Below, one piece after another: positions 17,143 to 25,781 of a DNA stretch of 64,000 bases. The DNA lies in assembly GCA_015075545.1 (NCBI GenBank), contig JABTUC010000003.1, forward strand, positions 124,001 through 188,000, given 5' to 3'. The translations under genes and the position numbers were made by a program. Within the stretch, counting starts at the first letter, position 1. Every line of letters starts with the position of its first letter. The notes under the pieces were generated by a model. That model saw only the letters and a list, made by a program, of their open reading frames with translations. It searched no databases and had not been told where the DNA came from. This DNA is from Ideonella sp. (lineage in GTDB: Bacteria; Pseudomonadota; Gammaproteobacteria; Burkholderiales; Burkholderiaceae_C).

Positions 17143-19257
17143 GTGGCTTCAGAGAGCAGACCGACTCGTTTCTCCTCGCGCCCGCCGCGCACTGGCCCTC
17201 CGCGTACGTCTCGCCCCGCTGCCCGCTCGACCACGGGCTCGCCGTCGACGATCGAAACGATGCCGTGGCCGCACACCTCGCCGGCCGATTCGGTGCGTCG
17301 CGCCACCGCGCAGCGGCTCAAGCATTTCACGCTCGGGCTGTCGCTGCTGGCCGGCGTTGCCACCGCGTTCGCGCTGGCGGCGCTGGTGCCGCTGCTGGCC
17401 GGCACGACGTCGCCTGCTCACCTGCAGACGCAGTTGTTGATCGTGCTGTTCCCGGCGGCGCTGGCGTTCGGTGCGCTGCTCGGCCTGGTGCTGGTGCAGA
17501 TGCGCGCGCGGCGCCTGGCCGCCGACACGCTGCGCCGCACCGCTCGCGAACTGCAGCGCGGTGCCTGGCGAGCGGCCGTCGAGCGCATGCGCGACATGCC
17601 GCCGGCCGAGCCCTCGGCCTTCGGCGAACTGGCCAACCAGGTCGAGGGCGTGATGGGCGAATCGGAGCGGCGCTGGCTCGCCCGCGTCGAGCTGTCGCGC
17701 GACTGGTACTGGGAGACCGACGAGCGCCACCGGCTGTCGTCGCTGTCGGCCGATGCGCCGCTGGTCAAGCCCGCGGGTCGCGCGCTCGGTGACGTTCTCG
17801 GTCGCCGTCACGACGAGCTGAACTTCATGCACCCGCCCGCGGGCGGCTGGGCCGCGTTCAACCAGATGCTCGAGCGGCAGGAGGGCTTCCACGACCTCGA
17901 GGTCGAGGTCGATGGCCTCGGCGGACGCACGCGCGGCTGGGTGTCGCTGGCGGCGCGGCCGCGCTACCACCGCGATGGCCGCTTCGCCGGCTTCGAGGGC
18001 GTGGGCCACGACATCACGGTCTACAAGGAGTCGTTTCGCCGCATGCAGGCGAGCGAGCAGCGCTATGCGGTGCTGGCGGGGCTGTCGGCCGACTGGTACT
18101 GGGCCACCGACGCCGAGCACCGCTTCCTGCGCCCCGACGACGAGATGCGCCGTCGTCTGGGCGACGTGGCCACGCAGAGCGAAGGGCGCACGCGCTGGGA
18201 GCTGCATCCGCACGCGCTCAGCGAGGCGCAGTGGCGCGCGCACCGCGCCGATCTCGACGCCGGCCGCTCGTTCCACGCGCTGGAGTACCAGATCTTGCGT
18301 GGCGACGAGGCGGCGCTGTGGGTTTCGGTGAGCGGCGCGCCGCGCTTCGACGAAGAAGGGCGCTTTCTCGGCTACCACGGCGTCGGCCGCGACATCACGC
18401 TGCGCAAGAAGGCCGAGCAGATGCTGCTCGTGCACAACCGCCAACTGCAGACGGCGGTGGCCGCTCGCACGCGCGAGCTCGAACTCGCCAACCGCGACCT
18501 CGAGGCCTTCGCGCGCCATCTCGCGCACGAGCTGCGCACGCCGATCGGCCACGTGCAGGGTCTGGCCGAGCTGCTGCGCCGCCGGCTCGGCGACGCGTCG
18601 CACGGCGAGGCCGGCGAGCTGATCGACCTGCAGGTGCGCGCGACGCACGAGATGCTCACCACGCTGGAGGCGCTGCTCGCGCTGGCGCGCAGTTCGAGCG
18701 AGGCGATCGAGCGTACGCCGGTGAACCTGAGCGCGCTTGCCGAGGAGGTGATCGCCGGCTTGCCGCCAGTCGAGCGCGTGGCGCCGGTGCGCTGGCAGAT
18801 CGAGCCTGGGCTGCACGCGCTGGCCAGCGAATCGCAGATGCGCATCGTGCTGGCCAACCTGCTGGGCAACGCCGCCAAGTTCACGCGCCGCACGAGCGAC
18901 CCGGTGGTCGCGCTGTGCGCCGTGCTCGGCGCCGACGGCCAGCTCGTCTACCAGGTGCGCGACAACGGCGCGGGCTTCGACGCCAGCCGCGCGTCGCGGC
19001 TGTTCCAGCCGTTCCACCGGCTGCACGACGAAAGCGACTTCCAGGGCACCGGCATCGGCCTGACGATCGTCCAGCGCATCATCCAGCGCCATGGCGGCGC
19101 GATCCGCGCCATCGGCGACCTCGGCCGCGGCGCCTGCTTCGAGTTCAGCCTGGGGCCCCGCGAGGCGGCGGCCAACACCGTGACCGGCGCGCTGCCCGAG
19201 GTGTCGCAGCCGCAGCCGCTCGATTCGACGATCGCGCCGACGCGCGAAGTGGCCTAG
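17143..19257 (+). CDS. Membrane PAS sensor histidine kinase, orphan
   Basis: 704 residues from a GTG at 17143 (AGGA 6 bp upstream); ATG 17260 is an alternative because the first 40 residues are low-complexity Arg/Pro/Ser. Two TM helices (~62-85 and ~93-112) with a very short periplasmic loop. Two PAS domains follow (DWYWETDERHRLSSL and DWYWATDAEHRFLR, each closing with a GHDIT/GRDIT PAC end), then the H-box H462 (RHLAHELRTPIGHV). The HATPase has the N box (LLGNAAKF), DNGAGF and GTGIGL. No response regulator is adjacent. Its C-terminal stop overlaps the convergent chemoreceptor stop. A role in motility is suggested only by location. Confidence 0.9.
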   Translation: MASESRPTRFSSRPPRTGPPRTSRPAARSTTGSPSTIETMPWPHTSPADSVRRATAQRLKHFTLGLSLLAGVATAFALAALVPLLAGTTSPAHLQTQLLIVLFPAALAFGALLGLVLVQMRARRLAADTLRRTARELQRGAWRAAVERMRDMPPAEPSAFGELANQVEGVMGESERRWLARVELSRDWYWETDERHRLSSLSADAPLVKPAGRALGDVLGRRHDELNFMHPPAGGWAAFNQMLERQEGFHDLEVEVDGLGGRTRGWVSLAARPRYHRDGRFAGFEGVGHDITVYKESFRRMQASEQRYAVLAGLSADWYWATDAEHRFLRPDDEMRRRLGDVATQSEGRTRWELHPHALSEAQWRAHRADLDAGRSFHALEYQILRGDEAALWVSVSGAPRFDEEGRFLGYHGVGRDITLRKKAEQMLLVHNRQLQTAVAARTRELELANRDLEAFARHLAHELRTPIGHVQGLAELLRRRLGDASHGEAGELIDLQVRATHEMLTTLEALLALARSSSEAIERTPVNLSALAEEVIAGLPPVERVAPVRWQIEPGLHALASESQMRIVLANLLGNAAKFTRRTSDPVVALCAVLGADGQLVYQVRDNGAGFDASRASRLFQPFHRLHDESDFQGTGIGLTIVQRIIQRHGGAIRAIGDLGRGACFEFSLGPREAAANTVTGALPEVSQPQPLDSTIAPTREVA

Positions 19258-20606
19258 AACTTGTAGGCCAGCCGCAGGCCGCCCCAGTGCCGGCCGGCCA
19301 CCGTGATCGGCGCGGCGACTTCCTTCATCAGCACGAAGTGGCCGCCGCCCATGTCGCGGCGGTAGGTCTGCAGCAGGAAGGGCTTGCGGTTGCGCGCCGA
19401 CGCCAGGCCGGTGCGGTCGTCGAAGATGCGGCGGTTGCGGCAGTTTGCGGTGTTCCACATCAGGTCGCCGGCGCGCTGCGGATGGTTGTACTTCTGGTTG
19501 TGGCAGGCGATGTAGCCGTTGCGGTCGGCGGCGATGCAGAACACGATCGCCGGGTCGACGGCCAGCATCGGCTCCTGCACCTGCGGGAACAGGCGGTCGG
19601 CCAGGCGCGTGAAGCGCGTCAGGTGCTGCTGCGGGGCGCTGCCGGCGATCGCCTGGTAGCGCTCGTCGAACAGCTCGTCGAGCGTGGCCTCGCCTTGCTG
19701 CAAGGCGTCGTCGAGCAGCGCGCCGATGCGGCCGGCGGCGTCGCGCGCGGCGGCGATGAAACGGCTGTCGGCGGTTTCGATGCCGCATGCCGCGGTCACC
19801 TCGATCAGCCGCTCCGACACGCGCAGGAAGCCCTCGGTGCGCTGCAGCGTCGACGTGAGCCTCGCCTGCGCACCCTGCATCGCACCTTCGATCTCGCCCA
19901 TGTGGCGGTCGAGTCCGCCGCAGGTCTCGCGGCCGCGGTCGGCAGCGGCTTCGATGCGCGCCATCGCCTGCACCAGTTCGTCGAGCGCGCGGTGCACGCT
20001 GCCCTGCGGCTGCCCCTGATCCTGGCGCTGGATCTCGCGCGCCAGCGCCTCGACGCGCTCGTCGAGCTGCCCCACGGTCTGCATGATGCGGCGCGACGAC
20101 TCGTCGACCTTCGACGCCAGCTCGCGCACCGCATCGGCCACCACGCTGAAGCCGCGGCCGGCTTCGCCGGCACGCTTGGCCTCGACCGAAGCATTGAACG
20201 CCACCAGCCGCGTCTGCAGCGCCACCTTGGTGATCTGCCCGGCGGCGCCCGACACGTCGCGCAGCGTGTCGACGATCGCCGACACCTCCGAGCCGACCTC
20301 GGCGATCGCGCCGCGCGCGCGCTCGACCGCCTTCGTGCTGGCTCCGGCTTCGTCGACGATGGCGTGCTGGCCCTGCGTCACCTCGCCGAGCTGGCGCGCC
20401 AGCGCCTGCACCTTCTGCGCCTGCGCCAGCGCGGCCTGGATGGTGTCGTCGATCGCGCCGCGCACCTCGGCCGCGTCGCGCCCGAGCGTCGACGCCTCGC
20501 GGTTGATGCCGTTGATCAGCGCGCGTGCATCGGGTGCCGTGGTGGCTTCCGGTGCAGCGGCTGCGGCGGTGGCAGCGGCGGGTCGCTTCTTCAGCAAGGC
20601 CAGCAT
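19254..20606 (-). CDS. Soluble methyl-accepting chemotaxis protein with C-terminal sensor domain
   Basis: 450 residues, no TM helix. The MCP signalling hairpin lies in the N-terminal half (tip LVAFNASVEAKRAGEAGRGF then SVVADAVRELASKV, near residues 130-165). A separate domain forms the C-terminal ~110 residues (AVDPAIVFCIAADRNGYIAC...; RNRRIFDDRTGL; GRHWGGLRLAYKF), which looks like a small ligand- or redox-sensing module of PAS/Cache size. The order is reversed relative to classical MCPs. It follows fliA by 22 bp, so it is probably the last gene of the flhB-flhA-flhF-flhG-fliA operon. Ligand unknown. Confidence 0.88.
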   Translation of the reverse strand: MLALLKKRPAAATAAAAAPEATTAPDARALINGINREASTLGRDAAEVRGAIDDTIQAALAQAQKVQALARQLGEVTQGQHAIVDEAGASTKAVERARGAIAEVGSEVSAIVDTLRDVSGAAGQITKVALQTRLVAFNASVEAKRAGEAGRGFSVVADAVRELASKVDESSRRIMQTVGQLDERVEALAREIQRQDQGQPQGSVHRALDELVQAMARIEAAADRGRETCGGLDRHMGEIEGAMQGAQARLTSTLQRTEGFLRVSERLIEVTAACGIETADSRFIAAARDAAGRIGALLDDALQQGEATLDELFDERYQAIAGSAPQQHLTRFTRLADRLFPQVQEPMLAVDPAIVFCIAADRNGYIACHNQKYNHPQRAGDLMWNTANCRNRRIFDDRTGLASARNRKPFLLQTYRRDMGGGHFVLMKEVAAPITVAGRHWGGLRLAYKF

Positions 20607-20628
20607 GTCTCTTCGCTCGCGTGGGCAG

Positions 20629-21342
20629 TCACCACTGCCGCAGCCGACTGCGCAGACGCGCGATCGACTGGCTGTGCAACTGGCAGATGCGGCTCTCGGT
20701 GACGCCGAGCACGGCGGCGATCTCCTTGAGGTTCATGTCGTGCTCGTAGTACATGCTCATCACGTACTGCTCGCGCTCGGGCAACTTGCCGATGGCGTCG
20801 ACCAGCGCGCTGCGCATGCGATGGTCCTGCAGCATCGCCAGCGGGTCGGCACCGTCGTCGGCCACGTGGCGGTCGAGGAAGTCGTCGCCGTCGTCGCCCG
20901 ACAGATCCTCCAGGTAGAAGAGCTGCGTGCCGCGCACCTTGCCGAGCAGCTCCTGGTAGTCGGCCAGCAGCATGCCCAGCTCGTCGGCGATCTCGCTCTC
21001 GCTGGGTGCGCGCTGCAGCCTCTGCTCGAGCTTGTGCACCGCGGTCTCGATCGCCCGCTGATGCCGCCGGTCACCGCGGCTCATCCAGTCGCCGCCGCGC
21101 AGTTCGTCGAGCATCGCGCCGCGGATGCGCTGGGTGGCGAAGGTCTCGAACTGCACGCCCTGGCCGGCGTCGAAGCGCGACAGCGCATCGTTGAGGCCGA
21201 TCATGCCGACCTGGATCAGGTCGTCGAGTTCGACGTTGGCCGGCAGCTTGGCGATCATCTGGTGCGCCAAACGGCGCACCAGCGGGCTGTACTGCTTGAG
21301 CAGCGCGTCGGCTTCCGATAGCTGGCCCTTGGCGGTATACAT
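20629..21342 (-). CDS. fliA: Flagellar sigma-28 factor FliA
   Basis: 237 residues with the three sigma-70-family regions. Region 2: YSPLVRRLAHQMIAKLPANV, LDDLIQVGMIGLNDALSRFD, FETFATQRIRGAMLDELR. Region 3: LEQRLQRAPSESEIADELGM. Region 4: LPEREQYVMSMYYEHDMNLK EIAAVLGVTESRICQLHSQS. Directs RNA polymerase to late flagellar promoters, six of which are visible in this window. Its anti-sigma factor is FlgM (16245). It lies 36 bp after the FlhG-like gene. Confidence 0.98.
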   Translation of the reverse strand: MYTAKGQLSEADALLKQYSPLVRRLAHQMIAKLPANVELDDLIQVGMIGLNDALSRFDAGQGVQFETFATQRIRGAMLDELRGGDWMSRGDRRHQRAIETAVHKLEQRLQRAPSESEIADELGMLLADYQELLGKVRGTQLFYLEDLSGDDGDDFLDRHVADDGADPLAMLQDHRMRSALVDAIGKLPEREQYVMSMYYEHDMNLKEIAAVLGVTESRICQLHSQSIARLRSRLRQW

Positions 21343-21378
21343 GCAAGGCTCTCCGCGTCTCTCTTGGGGTTCGGGCGT

Positions 21379-22155
21379 TCAGTGCGCGGCGCCGGCGTGC
21401 TGCGGCCACGGCTTCGCAGCGCTGCCGGGCAGCGGGTCGTGCGCGAGCTGCGCGCGCAGCAACTGCAGCAGCCGCGCATCGGGCGCGGCGCCGGGGTCGG
21501 CATCGGGGTCGATCACCACGCAGTCGTGGATCACGGCGCCGAGAAAGCGCTCGGCGCACTGCGCCAGGCTCTCGCCCAGGCGTGCGGTGCGCGGGCCGCG
21601 CGGCTCGGCCACGATCAGCAGATCGTGCGCCAGCCAGCCGGGCCGCTGCGACAGCCGCTTCAGCGCGGCATAGGCCTCGGTCATCGCGCGCGGCGTGTCG
21701 GCACCGAGCAGCAGCGCACGCATGCGCTGCTCGGCGAACAGGCGCGCCAGATCCACCGTGCCGGCGTGCACCAGCACCAGGTCGGCGTGCGGTGCGGCGT
21801 GCTCGATCGCCTGCAGGAAGCCGCCGCAGCGACCGCGCGTGTCGACATGGCGGATCGGCAGCCCGCGCGCGGCCAGGTAGCTCACCTCGGGCGACAGCGG
21901 CTCGATGCACGACGGCAGATCGAGCAGCGCCATCTCGTGCGGCGCCGGCGCGCCATCGGCCGCATCGACCACCAGCGTGTGCAGTCCGAGCGCCGCGGCG
22001 GCGTCGCACAGGCGGTCGATCGCCAGCGTCGAGAGCGCCACCTCGGCGTTGTGTGCCAGCGCGACGAAGCGGCGCTGCGTCGCGCCGAACAGGCGGCGCA
22101 GGCCGGCCGCCTGGTCGTCGGTGGCGCCGGCAGCGGCCGTTGTGCCGAGAGACAT
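21379..22155 (-). CDS. FlhG/FleN-like protein without a P-loop
   Basis: 258 residues at the exact flhG position between flhF and fliA. Residues 14-20 read DQAAGLR, the FlhG motif that stimulates the FlhF GTPase. Immediately after, where FlhG has its deviant Walker A (KGGVGKT-type), this protein reads FVALAHNAEVALSTLAIDRL, with no glycine-rich loop and no lysine-threonine pair. Later ParA/MinD-like features remain as a weak fold outline (LHTLVVDAAD; ADLVLVHAG; LLIVAEPRGPRTA). ATP binding is not expected. It is intact and in good codon context, so not an obvious pseudogene. Starts 18 bp after flhF. Confidence 0.75.
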   Translation of the reverse strand: MSLGTTAAAGATDDQAAGLRRLFGATQRRFVALAHNAEVALSTLAIDRLCDAAAALGLHTLVVDAADGAPAPHEMALLDLPSCIEPLSPEVSYLAARGLPIRHVDTRGRCGGFLQAIEHAAPHADLVLVHAGTVDLARLFAEQRMRALLLGADTPRAMTEAYAALKRLSQRPGWLAHDLLIVAEPRGPRTARLGESLAQCAERFLGAVIHDCVVIDPDADPGAAPDARLLQLLRAQLAHDPLPGSAAKPWPQHAGAAH

Positions 22156-22173
22156 CGCGTTTCGCCTCGCGCC

Positions 22174-23703
22174 TCAGCGGGCCCAGGCCGCCGGCATCGC
22201 CGCCGCCCGCTGCGCAGCGAACACCAGATTCATCTCGGCGGGCTCGACGCGCCACACCGGCACCGCCGGGGCGCGCAGCGCGCGCTGAATGAGTGCGCTC
22301 GACGACAGCCGGTGCCAGTCCTCGGGCACGCGCTGCCCGTTGGCCACGCCGACCACACGCAGCTTGTGGCGGATCACCGCGTCGAGCGCCGGCGCGATCT
22401 TCACCGCCTCGTCGATCTTCGACAGCACTGCGCCGCGGCACTGCGCCGCGCCGTAGGCCTGCATCACGTCTTCGATCGTCTCGCCCTGCGACGCCGCATT
22501 GACCACCAGCAGGCGCTGGATCGCGCGGTGCGCCAGCATGTCGAGCAGTTCGCGCGTGCGCTGGTCGCGCTGCGCCATGCCTGCGGTGTCGATCAGCACC
22601 AGCTTCTTGCCCGACAGCAGCTCGAGCAGGTCGTCGAGCGAGGCGCGGTCGTGCGCGGTGTGCACCGGCACGCCGAGGATGCGGCCGTAGGCACGCAACT
22701 GCTCGTGCGCCGCCATGCGGTAGGCGTCGAGCGTGACGAGGCCGAGGTTGGCCACGCCGTGCCGCGCCGCGAACGACGCCGCGATCTTGGCGGTGCTCGT
22801 CGTCTTGCCCACGCCGGTGGCGCCGATCAGCGCGTAGACGCCACCCAGATCCTCGATCGGCAATGAGGCTTCGTCGCTCTGCAGGTTGCGCGCGAGCACG
22901 CCTTGTGCCCACGCGATCTCGTCGGTCACCTCGTGCGGCAGGTTCTCGACCAGCTTGCGCACCAGCGCCGGCGAGAACCCCGCCTCGAGCAGGCGCTGGC
23001 TCAGCGTCGATCGCCGCGGGTCGCGATGCAGTTGCTCCATGAAGGCGAGCGCGCTGAAGCGGTCTTCGATCAGCCCCTTGACGGCGCGCAGCTCGTTCAT
23101 CACCGCCTGCTGCTCGCGTTGGCCGTGCGCGGGCTCGGCCAGGCGCAGCGCGTCGCGCGCCGGGGCGTCGGCGTGCGGCAGTGGCGTCGCCACCGCGATG
23201 CGTGGCTCGCGCACCGGGTCCGCCGGCAGCGCCGGCCGGGCCGCTTGCGCGGACATCGGCTGCGGCGTCGCGCGCACCGGAGCAGCCGGCGCGGCGGATA
23301 CCGGCGCCGTCTCTTCGTAGGTGGGCATCACCGTCTCGGGCGCATCGCTGTGCATCGCCGCACGACGACGGCGCAGCAGCCGCTCGCGCACGTAGTCCTG
23401 GAACGACAGCGTGCTCATCGCCAGGCTCTGCACGTCCTGCTCGACGCTCGCGCCGGGCTGCGTCAGGGCGGGCGGCTGCTGGCGCTTCGAAGCCGCGCTG
23501 GCTGGCGTCGCCACGGGCTCTTGCGCCGGCGCCGCCTCGGCGACCTTCTCGATCTGCGCGATCGCGCCTGGCGCCATCGCCAGCACCTCGACGCCTTGCT
23601 CGCACGGCCGGTTCGACAGCACGACCGCCTCGGCGCCGAAGGCCATGCGCACCTGGTTCAGAGCCTCGCGCGAGCTGCGGGCGATAAAGCGCTTCACGTT
23701 CAT
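22174..23703 (-). CDS. flhF: SRP-type GTPase FlhF
   Basis: 509 residues. The N-terminal B domain (MNVKRFIARSSREALNQVRM AFGAEAVVLSNR) is followed by a long Ala/Pro-rich linker. The NG GTPase has G1 GATGVGKTT (about 293-301), G2/G3 features VTLDAYRMAAHEQL and LIDTAGM, and the G4-like SKIDEA. FlhF sets flagellar position and number, usually polar, at the membrane. The ATG overlaps the flhA stop (ATGA). Its usual partner FlhG is the degenerate protein encoded next. Confidence 0.97.
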   Translation of the reverse strand: MNVKRFIARSSREALNQVRMAFGAEAVVLSNRPCEQGVEVLAMAPGAIAQIEKVAEAAPAQEPVATPASAASKRQQPPALTQPGASVEQDVQSLAMSTLSFQDYVRERLLRRRRAAMHSDAPETVMPTYEETAPVSAAPAAPVRATPQPMSAQAARPALPADPVREPRIAVATPLPHADAPARDALRLAEPAHGQREQQAVMNELRAVKGLIEDRFSALAFMEQLHRDPRRSTLSQRLLEAGFSPALVRKLVENLPHEVTDEIAWAQGVLARNLQSDEASLPIEDLGGVYALIGATGVGKTTSTAKIAASFAARHGVANLGLVTLDAYRMAAHEQLRAYGRILGVPVHTAHDRASLDDLLELLSGKKLVLIDTAGMAQRDQRTRELLDMLAHRAIQRLLVVNAASQGETIEDVMQAYGAAQCRGAVLSKIDEAVKIAPALDAVIRHKLRVVGVANGQRVPEDWHRLSSSALIQRALRAPAVPVWRVEPAEMNLVFAAQRAAAMPAAWAR

Positions 23704-25781
23704 GCAGCACCTCCGATGACCGCACCGATGCGGATCGAGTGGGTTTCGGGAATCTCGCTATGGCTCAGCACGCGCAGCCGCGGCGCGGCGCGCTTGAGCA
23801 GCCGTGCCATCGCGGCGCGGATCGGGTCGGGCACCAGCAGGCACGCCGGGTGGCCCATGTCTTCCTGGTGGCGCGCGGTGTTGGCCGCCTCGCGCGACAG
23901 CGTGTCGGCCACGCCCGGGTCGAGCGCGGCGCCGTGCGGGGAGGCGAGCGCCTGAGTCACCAGGCGCTCGAGGTCGGGCTCGAGCGCGATCACCTCGAGG
24001 TCGCGCACCGGGCCGTAGATCTGGTTGACGATCGCCGGCGCCAGGTGCACGCGCACGCGGCGCGCCAGCTCCAGCGGGTCGGTGACGCTCGCCGCGTACT
24101 CGGCCAGGCACTCGGTGATCGAGCGCATGTCGCGGATGTGCACGCCCTCTTCCAGCAGCAGCTGCAGCACCTTCTGCACGGTGGCGATACCAACCATCTT
24201 CGGAATCACGTCTTCGATCAGCTTGGGCGCCAGCCGGGTCACGTGCTCCACCAGCGACTGCGTCTCGACGCGGCCGAGCAGGCGTGCGGCATGCACCTGC
24301 ATCAAGTGTGAGAGGTGGGTGGCGACGACGGTGGCGCAATCAACGACGGTAAAGCCGGCCATTTGGGCCTGCTCGCGCGCGCGCTCCTCGATCCACACCG
24401 CAGGCAGCCCGAATGCCGGATCGACCACGCGCGTGCCGGGCAACTGCAGCGTCGCACCGCCGGGGTTGATCGCCAGCCACATGCCGGGGAACGCCTCGGC
24501 CTCGCCGACCACCGCGCCGCGCAACGTGATGCGGTAGACGCTCGGCTTGAGCTCGAGGTTGTCGCGGATGTGCACCGGCGGCGGCAGGAAACCCACGTCC
24601 TGCGCGAACTTCTTGCGCACGCCCTTGATGCGTGCCAGCAGGTCGCCCTGGCGCTCCTTGTCGACCAGCGCGATCAGCCGGTAGCCCACTTCGAGCCCCA
24701 GCGTGTCGACCGGTTGCAGGTCGTCCCAGCTCGCCTCGGCCGACGCCGGCGGGGCCGGCCGCGCCGTCATCGCCGCCACGTCGGCGGCGCGGCGTTTGTT
24801 GCGCTGGTGCAGCCAGAATGCGAGCCAGCCGATCGCCGAGGCGATGACGACGAACACCGCGTGCGGCATGCCGGGCACCACGCCCAGCGTGGCGACGATG
24901 CCGGCGGCCACCGCGAGCGAGCGCGGCGAACCGAACACCTGGGTGCCGATCTGGGTGCCGATGTCGTGCTGCTTGCCGACGCGCGACACCACCATCGCCG
25001 CGGCCACCGAGATCAGCAGCGCCGGGATCTGCGCGACCAGCGCGTCGCCCACCGCCAGCAGGATGTAGCTCTCGGCGGCCTGGCCGGCCGACAGGTCGTG
25101 CTGCGCGACGCCGATCACGAAACCACCGACGATGTTGATCACCAGGATCAGGATGCCGGCGATGGCGTCGCCGCGAACGAACTTGGAGGCGCCGTCCATC
25201 GAACCGTAGAACTCGGCCTCCTCGCCCACCTCGGCGCGGCGGCGCTTGGCCTCCTTCTCGTCGATCAGCCCGGCGTTCAAGTCGGCGTCGATCGCCATCT
25301 GCTTGCCGGGCATGGCGTCGAGCGTGAAGCGCGCGGCGACCTCGGCGATGCGCTCGGCGCCCTTGGTGACGACGATGAAGTTGATCACCACCAGCACCGC
25401 GAACACGATGATGCCGACCGCGAAGTTGCCGCCGATCAGGAAGTGGCCGAACGACTCGATCACCTGCCCCGCGGCGCCGGTGCCGGTGTGCCCCTGCATC
25501 AGCACGACGCGGGTCGACGCCACGTTGAGCGACAGCCGCAGCAGCGTGGTGATCAAGAGCACGGTCGGGAAGGCCGCGAAGTCGAGCGGCTTGACCATGC
25601 GCGCGGCCACCATCATCACCGTCAGCGCGATCGCGATGTTGAAGGTGAAGAACACGTCGAGCAGCAGCGGCGGCAGCGGCAGCACCATCATCGCCAGCAC
25701 CAGCACGACGAACAGCGGCGCGATCACGCCCTTCACGGTGTCGGCGCGGGCACCGAACCACGAGCCGAGCAGCGCGTTCAT
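23700..25781 (-). CDS. flhA: Flagellar export gate protein FlhA
   Basis: 693 residues. About eight TM helices in the first ~330 residues (VIAPLFVVLVLAMMVLPLPP...), with the FHIPEP-family loop IDADLNAGLIDEKEAKRRRA. The cytoplasmic C-terminal ring domain has GVRKKFAQDVGFLPPPVHIR DNLEL and the distal EGVHIRDMRSITECLAEYA. FlhA is the main export-gate subunit and uses the proton motive force. The ATG overlaps the flhB stop by 4 bp. Confidence 0.98.
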   Translation of the reverse strand: MNALLGSWFGARADTVKGVIAPLFVVLVLAMMVLPLPPLLLDVFFTFNIAIALTVMMVAARMVKPLDFAAFPTVLLITTLLRLSLNVASTRVVLMQGHTGTGAAGQVIESFGHFLIGGNFAVGIIVFAVLVVINFIVVTKGAERIAEVAARFTLDAMPGKQMAIDADLNAGLIDEKEAKRRRAEVGEEAEFYGSMDGASKFVRGDAIAGILILVINIVGGFVIGVAQHDLSAGQAAESYILLAVGDALVAQIPALLISVAAAMVVSRVGKQHDIGTQIGTQVFGSPRSLAVAAGIVATLGVVPGMPHAVFVVIASAIGWLAFWLHQRNKRRAADVAAMTARPAPPASAEASWDDLQPVDTLGLEVGYRLIALVDKERQGDLLARIKGVRKKFAQDVGFLPPPVHIRDNLELKPSVYRITLRGAVVGEAEAFPGMWLAINPGGATLQLPGTRVVDPAFGLPAVWIEERAREQAQMAGFTVVDCATVVATHLSHLMQVHAARLLGRVETQSLVEHVTRLAPKLIEDVIPKMVGIATVQKVLQLLLEEGVHIRDMRSITECLAEYAASVTDPLELARRVRVHLAPAIVNQIYGPVRDLEVIALEPDLERLVTQALASPHGAALDPGVADTLSREAANTARHQEDMGHPACLLVPDPIRAAMARLLKRAAPRLRVLSHSEIPETHSIRIGAVIGGAA

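Noticed and set aside
21071-23725. 884-codon minus-strand frame over fliA, flhG-like and flhF
   Set aside because: Out-of-frame shadow of three well supported genes.
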